DNA of 64,000 nucleotides, taken from positions 70,959,889 to 71,023,888 of the forward strand of contig NC_134023.1 in assembly GCF_040712315.1 (NCBI RefSeq). The letters run 5' to 3'. Of this stretch, positions 24,001-38,000 are shown piece after piece. Source of the stretch: Castanea sativa (lineage: Eukaryota; Streptophyta; Magnoliopsida; Fagales; Fagaceae). Within the stretch, counting starts at the first letter, position 1. Each line of letters opens with the position of its first letter. The notes below the pieces were generated by a model. It searched no databases. It was not told where the DNA came from and was given only the letters and a program-made list of their open reading frames with translations. The position numbers and the translations under genes are program-made.

Positions 24001-27000
24001 TGATTCTTTGATAGATGAGTTGTTGTTGGCGTGGCTGATTGGTTGCAGGTTGGAGTTTGTTTTAATTCAGTTCAACATATTTCTTTAGTGTTAGTTTGTT
24101 CTTCAGATTGCTATTATGGAGTCTAAAGACAATGCTCAGCCCCCTAATTATTTCTTATCTCCTAATATGTTATCAATTATCTCCATTCGTCTAAATGGTA
24201 GTAATTATGCTCAGTGGGCACAGGCAGTTGAAGTCTTTCTTCTTGGTAGAAAAAGTTTGATTACGTAATTAAGGAACCTCTTGCACCTACAGACCCTAAA
24301 TTTGTTGATTGGAGAGCCGAAGATGCACAAATTAGGAGTTGTTTGTGGAATATCGTGGACTCTTAAGATCAGTTGTAGTTTGGTTTTCTTACTAATTGCT
24401 AAACTTGTTTGGGAACAAGCCAAGGAACTTTACTTTGGTGTTAATAATTTGAAGCGGATTTATGATCTTCATCAAAATTATTTTTCCTTGAGTATGTCTT
24501 TGGAAGACTATTATAACAAGTTTAAGGGTGTATGTGAAGAACTCAATGTTTATCAGCCTATTTCCTCTGATGTTAAAATTACGAAGAAACAACGAGATTC
24601 TATGCATGTTGCTCGCTTCCTCTCTGGATTGCCTAAAAGTTTGAATCTAGTAAAATCACAAATTTTAGCTAGTCCAGACCTCCCTTCATTGAGTAAAGTT
24701 TTTGGTAGACTTTGACAGGCCACATTATCTAATTTGAGTACTGACCCTTTCTCTTCCTCCCATGATGCATTACCTTCTGGTGATAAATCTGCCTTTACCA
24801 CTTATATGGGGAGTAACAGAGGTGGTTGTGGAGGTCGAAGTCCTGGGGGCTGAGGCCGTGGAGGTTGTGACCAAGGGGGCTGTGGTAGTGAACAAGGGGG
24901 TTGTGGTAAAGGACGTGGTCTTCGTAAGTGTACTTATTGTCATGGTGAAAATCATACAGTAGACTTTTGTTGGGAGTTGTATAGTAAACCCTCGGCCCAC
25001 CAAGCTAGTTTTCAAGTCCAAGAGCCGCCTTCACAGTCACTTCCACTAACATCCAAAGTAGTCTCTATTCCTAAGGAAGAGTACAATTGCCTCTTATCTC
25101 TGCATTCCAACTTTGTTGGGTCTGATTGTACTGCTACTTTGGCTCAACAAGGTACTTCCGCTACTTGTTTTGCCATTCAGGACCCTTGGGTCATTGACTC
25201 AGGTGGTACTGATCATATGATAGGTACCTTAGGTTTATTCTTTGACCTTGAGCAATCTAGTAGTCTTCCCAACGTTACATTGGCAAATGGCTCAGCCACT
25301 ACAGTTTTAGGTTTGGCCACTGCCAATCTCAGTCCTAATCTTTATCTCTCTTTTGTCTTATATATTCTTGATTTTCCTTTTAACCTTTTGTCAATTAGTA
25401 AACTTACTAACATTTTGAATTGTGCTGCTATTTTTTTATCCACTCATTGTATCTTTTAGGATCTCAAGACGGGGAAGATTATTGGTAGAGGGCATGAAGC
25501 CGGTGGACTTTATTACTTGGGTCAATGTGGTTCTTCCTGTTTAGTGGCTTCTCATTTGTCCATCTCGCCTCTTCAGCATCTTTCAAGAATTTGAAGTCAT
25601 TAGTTCTGTCGTGTCGTCAAATTGAGTTTTTACAATGTGAGGCATGTCAGTTGGGTAAACACCATAGGGTGCCTTGCCTCTAGGCGTGAGAGTCGTGTTA
25701 CTAGTCCTTTTCATTTAGTTCATTCTGATATTTGGGGTCCAATAAATGCTCCCTTATTGTTGGAATTTAGATATTTTGTCATATTTTATGATGATTATTC
25801 TAGTCACCTATCTTCTATGAAGCACGGGTGCGGCTGGGAGGGTGCCGCACCGGAGTCCCACGCGGCCCGACATGCGACGCGGCGTCCGACGTGGTTGCCT
25901 GCGCGTTGGTACCGCGTTTGAGCGTTTTTTTTTCTTTTCACTAATTCATGCCAACTTGGCTCGATTCGCGCTGAATCGGCTTTGATTCGCGCCGAACCGG
26001 GTAGATTCGGCAGGAATCAAGCTGTATCGGCAGAATTGGCTGGCGACCGAAACGGCCAATACGTACCAAAATGGCTGAAACAGACCGAAATATGCCTTGA
26101 ATCACGCCGGAACAGCCGAAATTGGCTTTGAATGAGGCCCAAACATCCTAAATCTGTCCTTCCTTAATTTTTTCCTGAATATTTGTTGCTTCTTTTGTGT
26201 TTTGTGTTTTGTTTTTTGTTTCTTGCCTTCTTCTTTCTTTTTTTTGTGAATCAAGGTATAGTAATGTGTTTTTTAAGAATATTTTAATAGTAAAAATATA
26301 TAGAAAATATAAATAAAAATATTTTTAATAATTTTTTAATCGCCGCACCTGCACCCAACTTTTTCAAAAATTGCCGAGTCCTGCACCTACACCAGCACCC
26401 GCACCCGAATCCGGAAACGCACCAGTGCTTTATAGCCTATCTTTATCTTATGAAATAATGGTCTGAATTGTACTTAATTTTCAAATCATTTTATATGGAA
26501 ATAATGACTCAATTTAATGCTTCACTTCGTATTTTTCGGTCTGATAATGCTTGTGAATATTTTCATGCATCTTTGTCTCAATTTTTTGATGATCATGGTA
26601 TAATTCCCCAATCTTCATGCCCTTATACTCCACAACAAAATGGTGTTGTTGAACGCAAAATGCGTCATTTGTTAGAGGTCACTCGTGCCTTAAAGTTTCA
26701 TATGCGTGTTCCCAAATCATATTGGAGTGATGCTGTTCTTATTGCCTGTCACCTAATTAATCGTATGCCTTCCACTGTTCTAGGTGGTCAAATCCCCTAT
26801 ACTGTGCTCTCTCCTGATGCACCTTTGTTTCATCTACCTCCTAAGATCTTTGGTTGTGTGTGTTATGTTCATATCTTAGGTCCAGGGAGTGACAAACTTG
26901 ATCCTAGATCCATTAAATGTGTTTTTCTTGGGTATTCTCGTACTTAGAAAGCATACCAATGTTACTCACTTACTCTTTGGCGTCGTTTCATTGGTGTTGA

Positions 27001-29030
27001 TGTCACATTTGATGAATCTTAGTTCTATTTCTCTCCTTCGGTTGCTAGTGACAGTTCTCCTCCTTATCTTCCTCTCCTACCACCTGTGTCTCCTATTGAA
27101 TCTCCTTAGAAACCACTCCAGGTATATTGTCATCGGCAGAAACCTCCAACAGAGACTTCTAGCCCGCCTAGTGATCCGACTCCTGATCCTGCCTCTCTTC
27201 CAATTGCTTTGCACAAAGGTAAGCGTTCTTGTACCTCTAACCCTATCTCTCAGTTTGTCTCGTATGGTCACTAGTCTCCATCTCTTCATGCCTTTACCAC
27301 ATCCTTGAATTCTACTATTGTTCCTAAGTCTGTCCAGGAGGCTATGTCCATCTCTGGTTGGAAATCTGCTATGGAGGCAGAAATGTTTGCCCTGTCTGAA
27401 AATGCTACTTGGTCTTTAGTTACTCGTCCTCCAGGGAAACTATTGTTGGTTGTCGTTGGGTGTATACTGTGAAGTATTTTCCTGATGGTTCTATTGAGCG
27501 TTTGAAGGCTCACTTGGTTGCCAAAGGGTATACCCAAACATACGGTGTTGACTATGCCGAGACATTCTCACCTATTGCTAAAATTTCTTTTGTCCGGATT
27601 TTGATCTCCTTGGCTACTAATTTGGGTTGGCCATTATTTCAGTTAGATGTTAAAAATGCCTTTTTGAATGGCGATTTGAAGGCAGAGGTGTATATGGAGC
27701 AACCACCTGGGTTTGTTGCTCAGGGGGAGTTTGGAAAAGTGTGTAGGTTGCATAAGGCCATCTATGGTCTTAAACAATCTCCTAGAGCTTGGTTTGGTAA
27801 ATTCAGTGAAGTAGTATTAAAGTTTGGATTGCGACGTTGTAACTCTGATCACTGTGTTTTCTCATACCTCTGATAGAGGAAAGATTTTGTTGATAGTATA
27901 TGTTGATGATATTATAATAATTGGAGATGACAAGCAAGGTATTGATGATTTGAAAAGATACCTTCAAAACTCCTTTCGAACTAAGGATTTGGGTAAACTT
28001 CGTTATTTCTTGGGTATTGAGGTAGCACGATCTAAAGAATGCATCAGTTTATCACAGAGGAAGTATGTGTTGGATATTTTGGAAGAAACTAGCTTGTTAG
28101 GATCTAAACCAATGGAGACTCCTATGGATCCTAATGTCAAATTGTATAAAGATTAGGGGGAGCTGTTATCCAATCCTGAGAGATATCGTCATTTGGTTGG
28201 TAAACTAAATTATCTCACAATTACTTGTCCAGATATATCATTTGCAGTTAGTGTTTTGAGCCAGTTTATGAAAGATCCTTGCCTTCCACATTGGGAGGCA
28301 GTTACTCGAATTGTGAGGTATCTTAAAGCACATCTAGGTTGTGGACTTTTGTATAAAGCTAATGGTCACCTACGGGTAGAAGCCTACACTGATGCTGATT
28401 GGGCTAGATCACTGTTAGATAGAAAATTCACTACTAGGTATTGCACTTTTCTAGGAGGAAATCTGATTACTTGGAGAAGTAAGAAACAAACTGTTGTTGC
28501 CAAGTCTAGTGCAGAGGCTGAGAATAGAGCCATGGCACACACATTATGTGAGCTTATGTGGATTAAGCATTTACTTGAGGAATTAAGATTCATTGTGAAG
28601 CTGCCTATGACTATGCATTATGATAATCAAGTAGCAATTTACATTGCCTCCAATCTTGTGTTCCATGAGCGAACCAAGCATATTGAAGTAGATTGTCATA
28701 TTAGTTGAGAAAAAATAGAAGATGGTGTAATTGCTACTCCATATGTTTCTACAAGAGTCCAGATATGTTTACTAAAGCCTTATGTAAGACTTGTTTAGGT
28801 TTATTATGTAACAAGCTAGGATTGTATGATATATACTCTCTAGTTTGAGGGGGAGTGTTATGAGTAATAGGGGCAAAACAATAATATCATGTACCTTATA
28901 TATAAATAATATTTTATGTATTAGGGTTGACTTATCAAACCCTAAAACACTTTCACAATAAACAACAGTATTAATCCAATAACAAGTAATTAAGTGGTGT
29001 AACATTGCTTAAAGTTATATTTGGTGTATG

Positions 29031-29074
<44 letters not shown>

Positions 29075-32000
29075 CAACTCAGTTGACCATGTTGTCAATA
29101 CTCTAGCTTGTAAATCCTGTTCATCTTCTGTTGTAGAATTTAAAATCCAATTGTTGGAGTTGACAATGTAGGGTTTTTAACAACTATAATTTGCAAGGTT
29201 TTTATTTTTTATTTTTAATCTATTACATTATAGAAATAACACTTCTAAATCTGTCGACTTGATTTCAGCTAAATATATTGCATTTCTATTGTTGGAAATT
29301 GTTGATATTCAGGATGACAAACCTTATACTGGGGATCGATGGATTGGGAAAACTAATTTTGTTGAAATACGCTCAGTTTGGCATATCTTTAGAAGTTTTG
29401 ATAGAATGTGGAGCTTTTATGTTTTGTGTTTACAGGTAATCCTCTTTCTACTTTTCTTATCATTGTGTTTCTTGCATTTTATTCCTGCCTAATATTATGA
29501 ACAATGTTCAAATGCTCTGTCTAATTTAGGCGATGATCATCCTTGCTTCGAATGGGTCAGGGAAATTAAGTTCCATATTTGAGGGTGATGGTTTCAAGAA
29601 GGTGTTGAGTATTTTCATAACTGCCGCATTATTGAAGCTTGTACAAGGTAGAAAACCAGTTGAACGAGTTCTGTTGGTGCATTATTTATTTCGAATCTCG
29701 TGCTTGATCTCTGTTCTTCAGCCTTTGAGAGTATGATTACATGTTTTTATTTGAAAATTTCCACTTCATTTTCATATTTATCTGGAAGTTCACTGGAGTG
29801 GTGTGGTGATTCTTTGGGAAAACAAGCCACAATTGCTCTGATTTGAAATTTTTAACCGATACTGAAAAACTCCACCTTGACCCCTAGTTAAGTAAATAGT
29901 GGAATTGTTGATTGAATGAACACGTTGATTATGGATTCTATGCATAAGCAGATACAACAATCACATTTACAGCATGTCAAATCTAAAGCAATAAATATAT
30001 ACAGTTGTAAAGTGCACATGAAGATTTAGTAACAAAGTGGAAAACCAATAAAGAGCATTTCTAATTAATGGAAAAACCACTCGAAGGATCTAATCCCATT
30101 AGAAAATCCACTATAAAGGAACAGTTATAGTAGTCTATACTCACAAAACCTTTGTAATCCTAGACTCTCCATGTAACCTCTGCAAACGCACCACTTGCCT
30201 TCCTACGGCTGTAATCATAGGACCTCTAAAATCCTTCTATGGGAATCTTCTTGACGAACGTCATGATCACATGAACCAGAACTCCTAGCACTCCAATGAA
30301 CTTCTTGTAGATTTGCTACAATGAACTCACTAGAAATGATCACTGTGATTTCAAAATAATTTACAAAAACTCTCTTTCTCATCACAAGATGAGAAGGTAA
30401 AATCTATGTATTTTTCAGTTTAGCACAAGGAGAGAAAGGAACTAGATTTCCTCTATATTGCTATGGAATGAAAGCCCTTCTTATTTTTAAAAACTTCATG
30501 CATTAAGTGGTTTATATAGGTGCACAAAATAGGGTAAAAGTTGAGCATAAATCCTTCTACTAGCAAAACTTGGATTGCACGTCTTGATGATTTTGCTTGA
30601 CTTGGACTGCATTATTTTCTTGCTTGAGTGAGTCTTCATTTTGCTTGTGCGAGATTCATAAGCCCAGCTATATTATATTAACCACTCACTCTTCTCATTA
30701 ATATTTAATGTGGAACTTCACTCCTTAACCAAACACACTAGTCACATATGAATATCACTACAAATGTCCCCTTTACATGTAAGTCTTCTGGCTACCAAGT
30801 CACTTGTGGCACTCTAGTTAGTCTTCCCCTTGAATGAAAACTTTTTTTTTTAAACAATCCAAGTTTCATATATTAGAGCATCACCAATAGTGTGCCCTTT
30901 ACTCAACCATGATTGGGGCAAAAATGAGACTTTTCCTTGCACAACTATGGCAGTCACCAACATGCACCTAGTAGAACCTTTTATTCAAACATGGGTGGAA
31001 GCATAGGAGTTTTCCTCATTCTACTTGGTGGGATCCACAAACAAACACTTGCCTTCAAACCATCGGCTTTTGATACTACTTTTTGGGTAGATAACACCCT
31101 GAGGAAAGTCCAATTGAGTAGTTATTATAACATATAGGAACACCACTTAGCCTAGAAGTCTTAAGCTTACGGGTATGAGCCTAACAATTTTATATTGACC
31201 ACTCACTCTTCTCATTAATATTCAACGTGGAACTTTACTCCTAAACCAACCATACTACTCACACGTGAATATCATAACAATGTCTTATAGGAGAATGAGA
31301 AATTACCTAATGCAACCTAGGTAATTATTTAGATCCCTAGTTTCATGGCTTAATGAATTAAAGGCTAAGTTATCAATTAGTGCCAAATATATGATTAACC
31401 CATTGATATAAGCATAGCTACCAACAATTGCCGGATAAGCACAATAAGAAAAGTTAAATGAACAAATCATAGGAAATAAGAGAAGTAAACCAAAGATAAC
31501 ACTAGATTTGTTATTGAAAAGGAATTCAGAAGAAAAACCCTTTTACGGCTAGCTGCCGAAACGGTCCAGTTAGTATAGATAGTTGTAGTACAAATTGACA
31601 CATAGAACCCTCCAAGTCTAGTGCTTGAGCTCTCCAAGCTCCTGCTTGCAACCGACTTCACCTACTCCTTTCTCTAACTTAGTCTCTAGATCCACAACCA
31701 AGCAGCGGTTGCATCTTCAACCCACCATGGTTGAAATGGTAGTGTTCCAATGATTCCCAAGGCTGTAATCAACTCTCACAACTCAAAGGTAGTGATGGGC
31801 GTGATGGATTTAATCTCCTTTCAAGGATTTGAGGGAAAGGCTAGGTGTTTGGCTCTCATAATTTTCTGGGTTTCTATAAACTTTTTTATGGGAATTAGGG
31901 TTTACTTTTGTGGGAAATAAGGCTTATAAAGTCTTGGAAAAGGCTGGAACAATAGAGAGGGTAGAAATTGAATTCTCTCGAGTTTTGATAATGTTAGTCT

Positions 32001-35000
32001 AACAGGAGTTAGGCAAAACTTAGGTGAAATCCATCTCAACTAATTTTCAAATGCAAGCCACGTGTCTAGGTTGGAGGACCAAAGTGCAATTTCAGTTTGT
32101 TGGGTTAAAATAGTTTGACCCCGATTAATTAATTCAATTACCCAAGTTGACTAATTAGGTCAAATTTCATGCAAATCGTGGAGACACCAACAAACACCAA
32201 ATAAACTAAATGCAGTGGAAATTAAATTGACACAGTAATTTGTGGACAAATGGGGAAAACCTTTTGTAAAGAAAAAACCCCATCGGGTGAATTTATGGTC
32301 ACTATTCTCAAGAATCAACTAATTAATAATCAAGTTGTTATAAGCATAGGAAATCTTACCACTTCCTTGGTCTATCCCGAAATACCAACCTACAGTTGAA
32401 CCTTTGCTCCAATACCCAATTGGACTTGATCTTGTAGCAGCTTTCTTTCCTTTGTTGCACAAATCTCCAATTTATGACTAACTCTTTTGTACAGATCCCA
32501 GTATGTGACTAACTCCAGCAACTTGAATGGTTGTTATTGGCTACAAAGTTCTCACTTCATCAACAATGAAGATCAGGAAGCACTTGGTTACAAAACCCTA
32601 TGGCATACAAACGCAATTGCTTCACACAGAGTATATGAGTTCTAGGTCTCAATTTTTGTATGTGATGACTTTTAAAATAAGCCTTATATATGACTAGAGT
32701 TGTGAGAAAAGAAACCTTAATCAAATAAGTCATCATGGGCTAAATTTCAAATCTGAAAATTCTGAAATCGTAAATCTCGATAAATTGAGCTTGTGTCGAG
32801 CTTCTCCATTAATCTTCGATACTAGCATCTGTTGAGACTTAATAAGACAACTTTTCTTTACTTGTTTCTTGGATTATTCTTCATGTCTTTAACAATACCA
32901 CTTGATTTGTTTGAACAATATACTCTTTGATATATTAAATTCAACTTAGATCTACCAAATTATAAGTAAATTGCATTTTGTCAAAGAGTTAGCCAATTAC
33001 ATAGAAAACATGACCCTAACACAATCAACTGACATCCCTCTTCCAGCAACTCCAATTTTTAGCACCAGAACTACCCCAAATACAACCCATTCAAAACAAA
33101 TTACAATGTAATTGAATGAAAATTACAACCAAATTTTGACAAAGAATTAGCCAACAAGAGCACAAGACTTAACTAAGAATGAGGTGAAAAGTCCCTAGCA
33201 ACCATCAGTTCTCTTCAATATTTGCATGGTCTTGGTCTTTTTAAGTGTTCATGCTTTTTTTTGCTAACACCTGTTCAGGTTTTTTATTTTTATTTTTGTT
33301 GCCTAAGCATATTTTAGTTTTGCAAAATTTATGGCATTTTCTTAAGAAGCCTACCATATCCTTTACATTCAATTATCAATATGACAATCTCCTGCTTTAT
33401 AAGATAGTTCTGATTTGAATTTTTTTTAGTGTTGCTGCTATTGTTATTATTATTTTGGAACATTTGCAGCTGTCGTTGATATAGTCCTGAGCTGGAAAGC
33501 AAGGCAGAGCATGTCAATATATGTCAAGCTAAGATACATTTTGAAGGCTATTTCTGCTGCAGCATGGGTCATAGTTTTACCAGTAGCTTATGCCTATAGT
33601 TGGAAAAATCCTCCGGGGTTTGCACAGACCATTAAGAGTTGGTTTGGCAACAGTCCAAGTTCACAATCTTTGTTCATTTTGGCGGTCCTCATTTACTTAT
33701 CTCCAAACATGCTCTGCACAGTGTTGTTTCTGTTCCCATTCATTCGCCGATATCTTGAAAGATCAAACAATATTATTGTCAAGCTCATAATGTGGTGGTC
33801 TCAGGTATGCAGATGCATGTTTTAATCTTTTACAAAAACACTTTTACAGTGATAATTTCTATTTCTGCAAGAACATTACATTTTACATGCCTATGGATAT
33901 GATATGTGAAATCATTTTAGCTTGCTGTTTGATTTATTTTCATTTCTCTACTATCTTTTTTTTTTTTTTTTTTTTTTCAACCTTTTGATATCTTGCAGCC
34001 TCGCCTCTATGTCGGAAGGGCAATGCATGAGAGCTCGATTTCTCTTATCAAGTAAGAGAACAGAGTTTGATTTTTGGGTCAGCATGGCTCGATTGCGATT
34101 CATTGATTCTCTTGCTGATTATCTTCTACTTTTTCTAACTTATAGGTACACTATGTTTTGGGTTCTCCTGATAGTATCAAAATTAGCATTCAGTTACTAC
34201 GTAGAGGTATTTCACTCATCTTTTCTCAGAACTTATTATTGTTATTGTCGCTACCATGTATTACAATAATCCTAAGCTGGATAGAATCTAAGCTGGATAG
34301 GTTTAACTGACTGCACAAATTCATGTAGTCAAGTGATTTAAGCATATTGTTTAGGTTAGATGATGCAGGAGATGCAAGAAAATTGTCATTTAATATTATT
34401 TATGTTTGCAAGTCATTTGTATTTTTATATTTTAGGTCCTATTAGTTTATTGGGCTATTAGTATTTTAATTTGGAAGCAGGGTTATTACTGTAATAAGGC
34501 AATTAGGGTTTCCTAGCCAATTAGAACTAGGGTTTAGCAATCCTATATAAGCAACTTGTTGTACTCCTTGAGGGGCTAGTTGATATTTTGATGAATAAAA
34601 AAAATGGCCGTTTAGTCTTTCTTTGGTCTGGTGCTGACTCCAGGTCTATCCTAAGTGCTGACTCTAGTGGTTTTCCCGCTTGGTGCTGACTCCAAGCAAG
34701 GCCTAAGTGCTGACTCCTAGGTCATATCCATTTATTTTTTTTATTGTTTAAATTTTGTTCTGGTTGTCTTGTGTCATTAGATCTATAGACGTAAATATAT
34801 TTCTATAAATTTAACTTGTGCATTTTGATACTTTGAATCTTAAAAATGATTTCACCTGATGCAATTAATTTTGTAACAAAAAATGTTGCTCAATATATTC
34901 ATTATAAGAATTGTTGCTAGTTGGAGAAGGTTTGAAAATGTTAAGACTTCTGGAATCAAGTACTGGTAAAAGCCATCTGAAAATTTTCTTCTTCACAGAT

Positions 35001-38000
35001 TAAGCCTCTTGTGGGTCCAACAAAACTTATAATGAAGGTTCACGTGAACGTATTTCAGTGGCCAGAGCTCTTCCCTCAGGGTAATAGTTTGGGTTGGAAG
35101 AATATTTTAAATTTACATTCTGGAAAAGGTTTGTAAAATCATCAGTTTCTGTTTGCAGCTAGGAACAACGTTGGTGTTGTGATTGCCCTTTGGGCTCCAA
35201 TAATTATTGTAAGTTATGTTTGTCCTAGTGTCTGTCCGTCTCATAATCTTTAGCTGTATTCGTTTTAATATGAGTTTTTTTTTGTTTTTTGATAAATAAA
35301 CAATGCAAATAAAGTTTCTAATAAAAGCAACTTTTTCAGGTCTACTTTATGGATACTCAGATTTGGTATGCTATCTTCTCCACTATATTTGGGGGTCTAT
35401 ATGGTGCATTTCGCCGTCTTGGAGAGGTTGGTGGAGCTCCTTCTTTTGTTCTTTGTTATTATGTGGCTTGAATTTCAAAAGGGTGCATGAATGGCACAAC
35501 GAAGATTTTTGCTTCTGTATGTTTTTTGAGAGAGAGCTCATTGGGTGTATTTTTAGTTTGAGTTTTGTGAGAGTCTCGTGTGCCACTCTTGTAATCTCCA
35601 AATTTTCCTAGTAAAACTTTTTCCTCGACACTGTCCATGGATATAGGCCTAAGAGCAAACCATGTAAATTCCATCTTTCTTGTGTGTTTGATTGTTTCAT
35701 TTTTCTATTTCACATAAACCTAATTGATTACACTCAAAACAAATTGGTATCAAAGCTTTTGCTATCTCAGCATTCTTGGTAAACTGTATTCTTAGATCCA
35801 AGACTTTGATGTTATAATGGGGAAGATGGTTTAAAGTATAGTTGAATGCCATACACTCACCAAAAACATTGATAGAATCTATTCTGTATTTTTCTTTCAA
35901 GAGGAAATCTTGATGTAAATTATTACGGGTAGATGAAGTTAAAAGAAAGAATTGCATTGAAAAGTTTGCACATGCAGTATGTTCAGACACAGCTGACCCA
36001 TTAATAGTTGGTACTTGAACAGAGAAACATCTTGAGGGTTTCAGTAGTGTGGTGTTCATGATAGATAAAAAGGGAGAATTTGAAAAGATCATGAGAATTG
36101 TTGGAAAATTTAGACCCCGGTTGATAGAATAAACAAGTTTTAAACCCAAGTTGTTAATTGGATTTATTATGAAAAAACTTGTTAAAACAAACAAACATCA
36201 ATATCATGTCACAAATAATCCAGCGGAAAAATAAATAAGACAAGATATGAAGACCAAGGAAAACCAATGAAACCAACCAGTTTCACAGTAAAAAACTTGG
36301 AGGAAAACCTTCTCGAAAAGCAATTCACTATAATAAAGAGAAGTTTCAGATCTAGTACAAAACCTTTGTCCCTAGACTCTACAATTCTCGTAGATAAACT
36401 TACAGCAGAAACCTTCTACCGTTTCAGAACCTCTGAACTCTTCAATATATGAACGTCACCCTTTTGATGCACGTATCTCAGTACCTGACTCACTCCTTTG
36501 CACAAATCTCAATACGTGACTCACTCACCAATTTAAGAAAGAAGAATGTTGGCTGCAAAGTTCTTCACTTCGTCAATAATGAAGATCAAGAAGCACTTGG
36601 TTACAAAACCCTAAGGCGCAAAAGACGCAATAGCTTCTTTTTTAGAGAATAAGGCTTCAGTCACCTTTTGCATATATTCTCCTTGTATTATCTTATTTTC
36701 TTATGTGACGGCCTCTAAAATAAACCTTATATATGTCTAAGGTTGTGAGAAAAGAAGCCCTAAACACATAATTACGGATTGGAGTCAAAACAGATTTGAA
36801 ATTCTGTTTTTCATAAACCTTGACAGATAGCATCTGTTGAGATGCTGTCAAGCCACGAGGCTGGATTAGCTTCTTAAGCTCGATAGATGCTAGCTGTCGA
36901 GCTTTAATGATAGACACTTCTTCAGCTTGTTTCTTAGACAAACTTGCATGGCTTTAACACTTGATCTTGAAACCTTGTTTTTTGAAATATTAAAAACATT
37001 TTAGATCTACTCAAATACAAATAAAATGCGTTTTGTCAAAGGATTAGTTAATTACATAAAATATGTCCTTAACAAATATATATATATATTGCCAAGAGCC
37101 TTGTAGCATAGGGGTATAACTTGCTTTAATTTAGTAGGAGAACTAGGGTTCAAATCCCCCTCCTCTATTGTTACAATTATCAAATTATCAACACACACAC
37201 ACACACACACACATATATAATTTGATGTTTATATATATTCAAGCATGATTTGACCTTTACTCCTGATTTGCTGCCAAGGAATTATATGTCCTGATTTAGA
37301 CATATAAAGAATCATGAATTCTATACATGTAATAAGTGTCTTGAACACTCAACCTAATCTTTGGTTTCTCAGATTCGAACATTGGTGATGCTGAGGTCTC
37401 GATTTAAGTCACTTCCTGGTGCTTTTAATGCCCGCTTAATTCCAGTGGAAAACAATGAGAAAACCAAGAAGAAGGGCCTGAAGGCCACTTTCTCTCAAAA
37501 ATTTGATGAGGTTTAATTGCTGTTTTTTATTATTAGCAGCCATAATTGATAACCAGTTAACCCAATTCAGAACCTGTTTCTTTTGATGCCTACAAGGCAG
37601 TTTTTTCTGAGTGTTAATAAGTTCCTTGGTTGTTTCAGGTCCCATCTAATAATAGGAAGAATGCAGCACAGTTTGCTCAGCTGTGGAACAGAATAATCAC
37701 TAGTTTTAGAGATGAGGATCTAATAACTAACGGGTAAAATGATGATCCAGCATTGGGATATGTTTTCCTTGATTCTTGGGGTGAACCTTAAGTGTTACTC
37801 TTGCTTTTTTTTTTGGGCCTTGGGAATTAAAACCTTAGATGTAAAATTTGCAGGGAAATGGACCTTTTGCTTGTTCCATACTGGGCGAGTGGTCTGGACC
37901 TTACCCAATGGCCTCCATTTTTACTTGCTAGCAAGGTTAATCTACTTATGAGTTAATTTTATTTGAATAGCTTCACTAAAACCTGTAACTGTATTAAACT

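Larger units (their letters stand above)
23411..28967 (+). mobile_element. Complete Ty1-copia retrotransposon in callose synthase intron 12
   Basis: Two 112-bp LTRs (23411-23522 and 28856-28967) differ at four positions and are flanked by the 5-bp duplication gtatt (23406-23410 and 28968-28972). The primer-binding site next to the left LTR reads tagtatcaaagcc, a one-base variant of the usual tRNA-Met complement. A polypurine tract (gagggggag) precedes the right LTR. Protease, integrase, reverse transcriptase and RNase H follow in copia order. The element has the same orientation as the host gene and its coding region is broken. The short LTRs would fit an Ale-like lineage, but that is a guess. 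Confidence 0.9.

Noticed and set aside
24211..24801. Minus-strand frames across the copia gag region
   Set aside because: They are opposite to gag; the sense strand has recognisable gag text.
25622..25921. Frame running from copia integrase into GC-rich sequence
   Set aside because: It crosses the left border of the nested hAT-like element; the fused text is a chance read-through.
37089..37170. Possible tRNA gene
   Set aside because: Box-like motifs are present but no acceptor stem or anticodon arm can be paired; a SINE is more likely.
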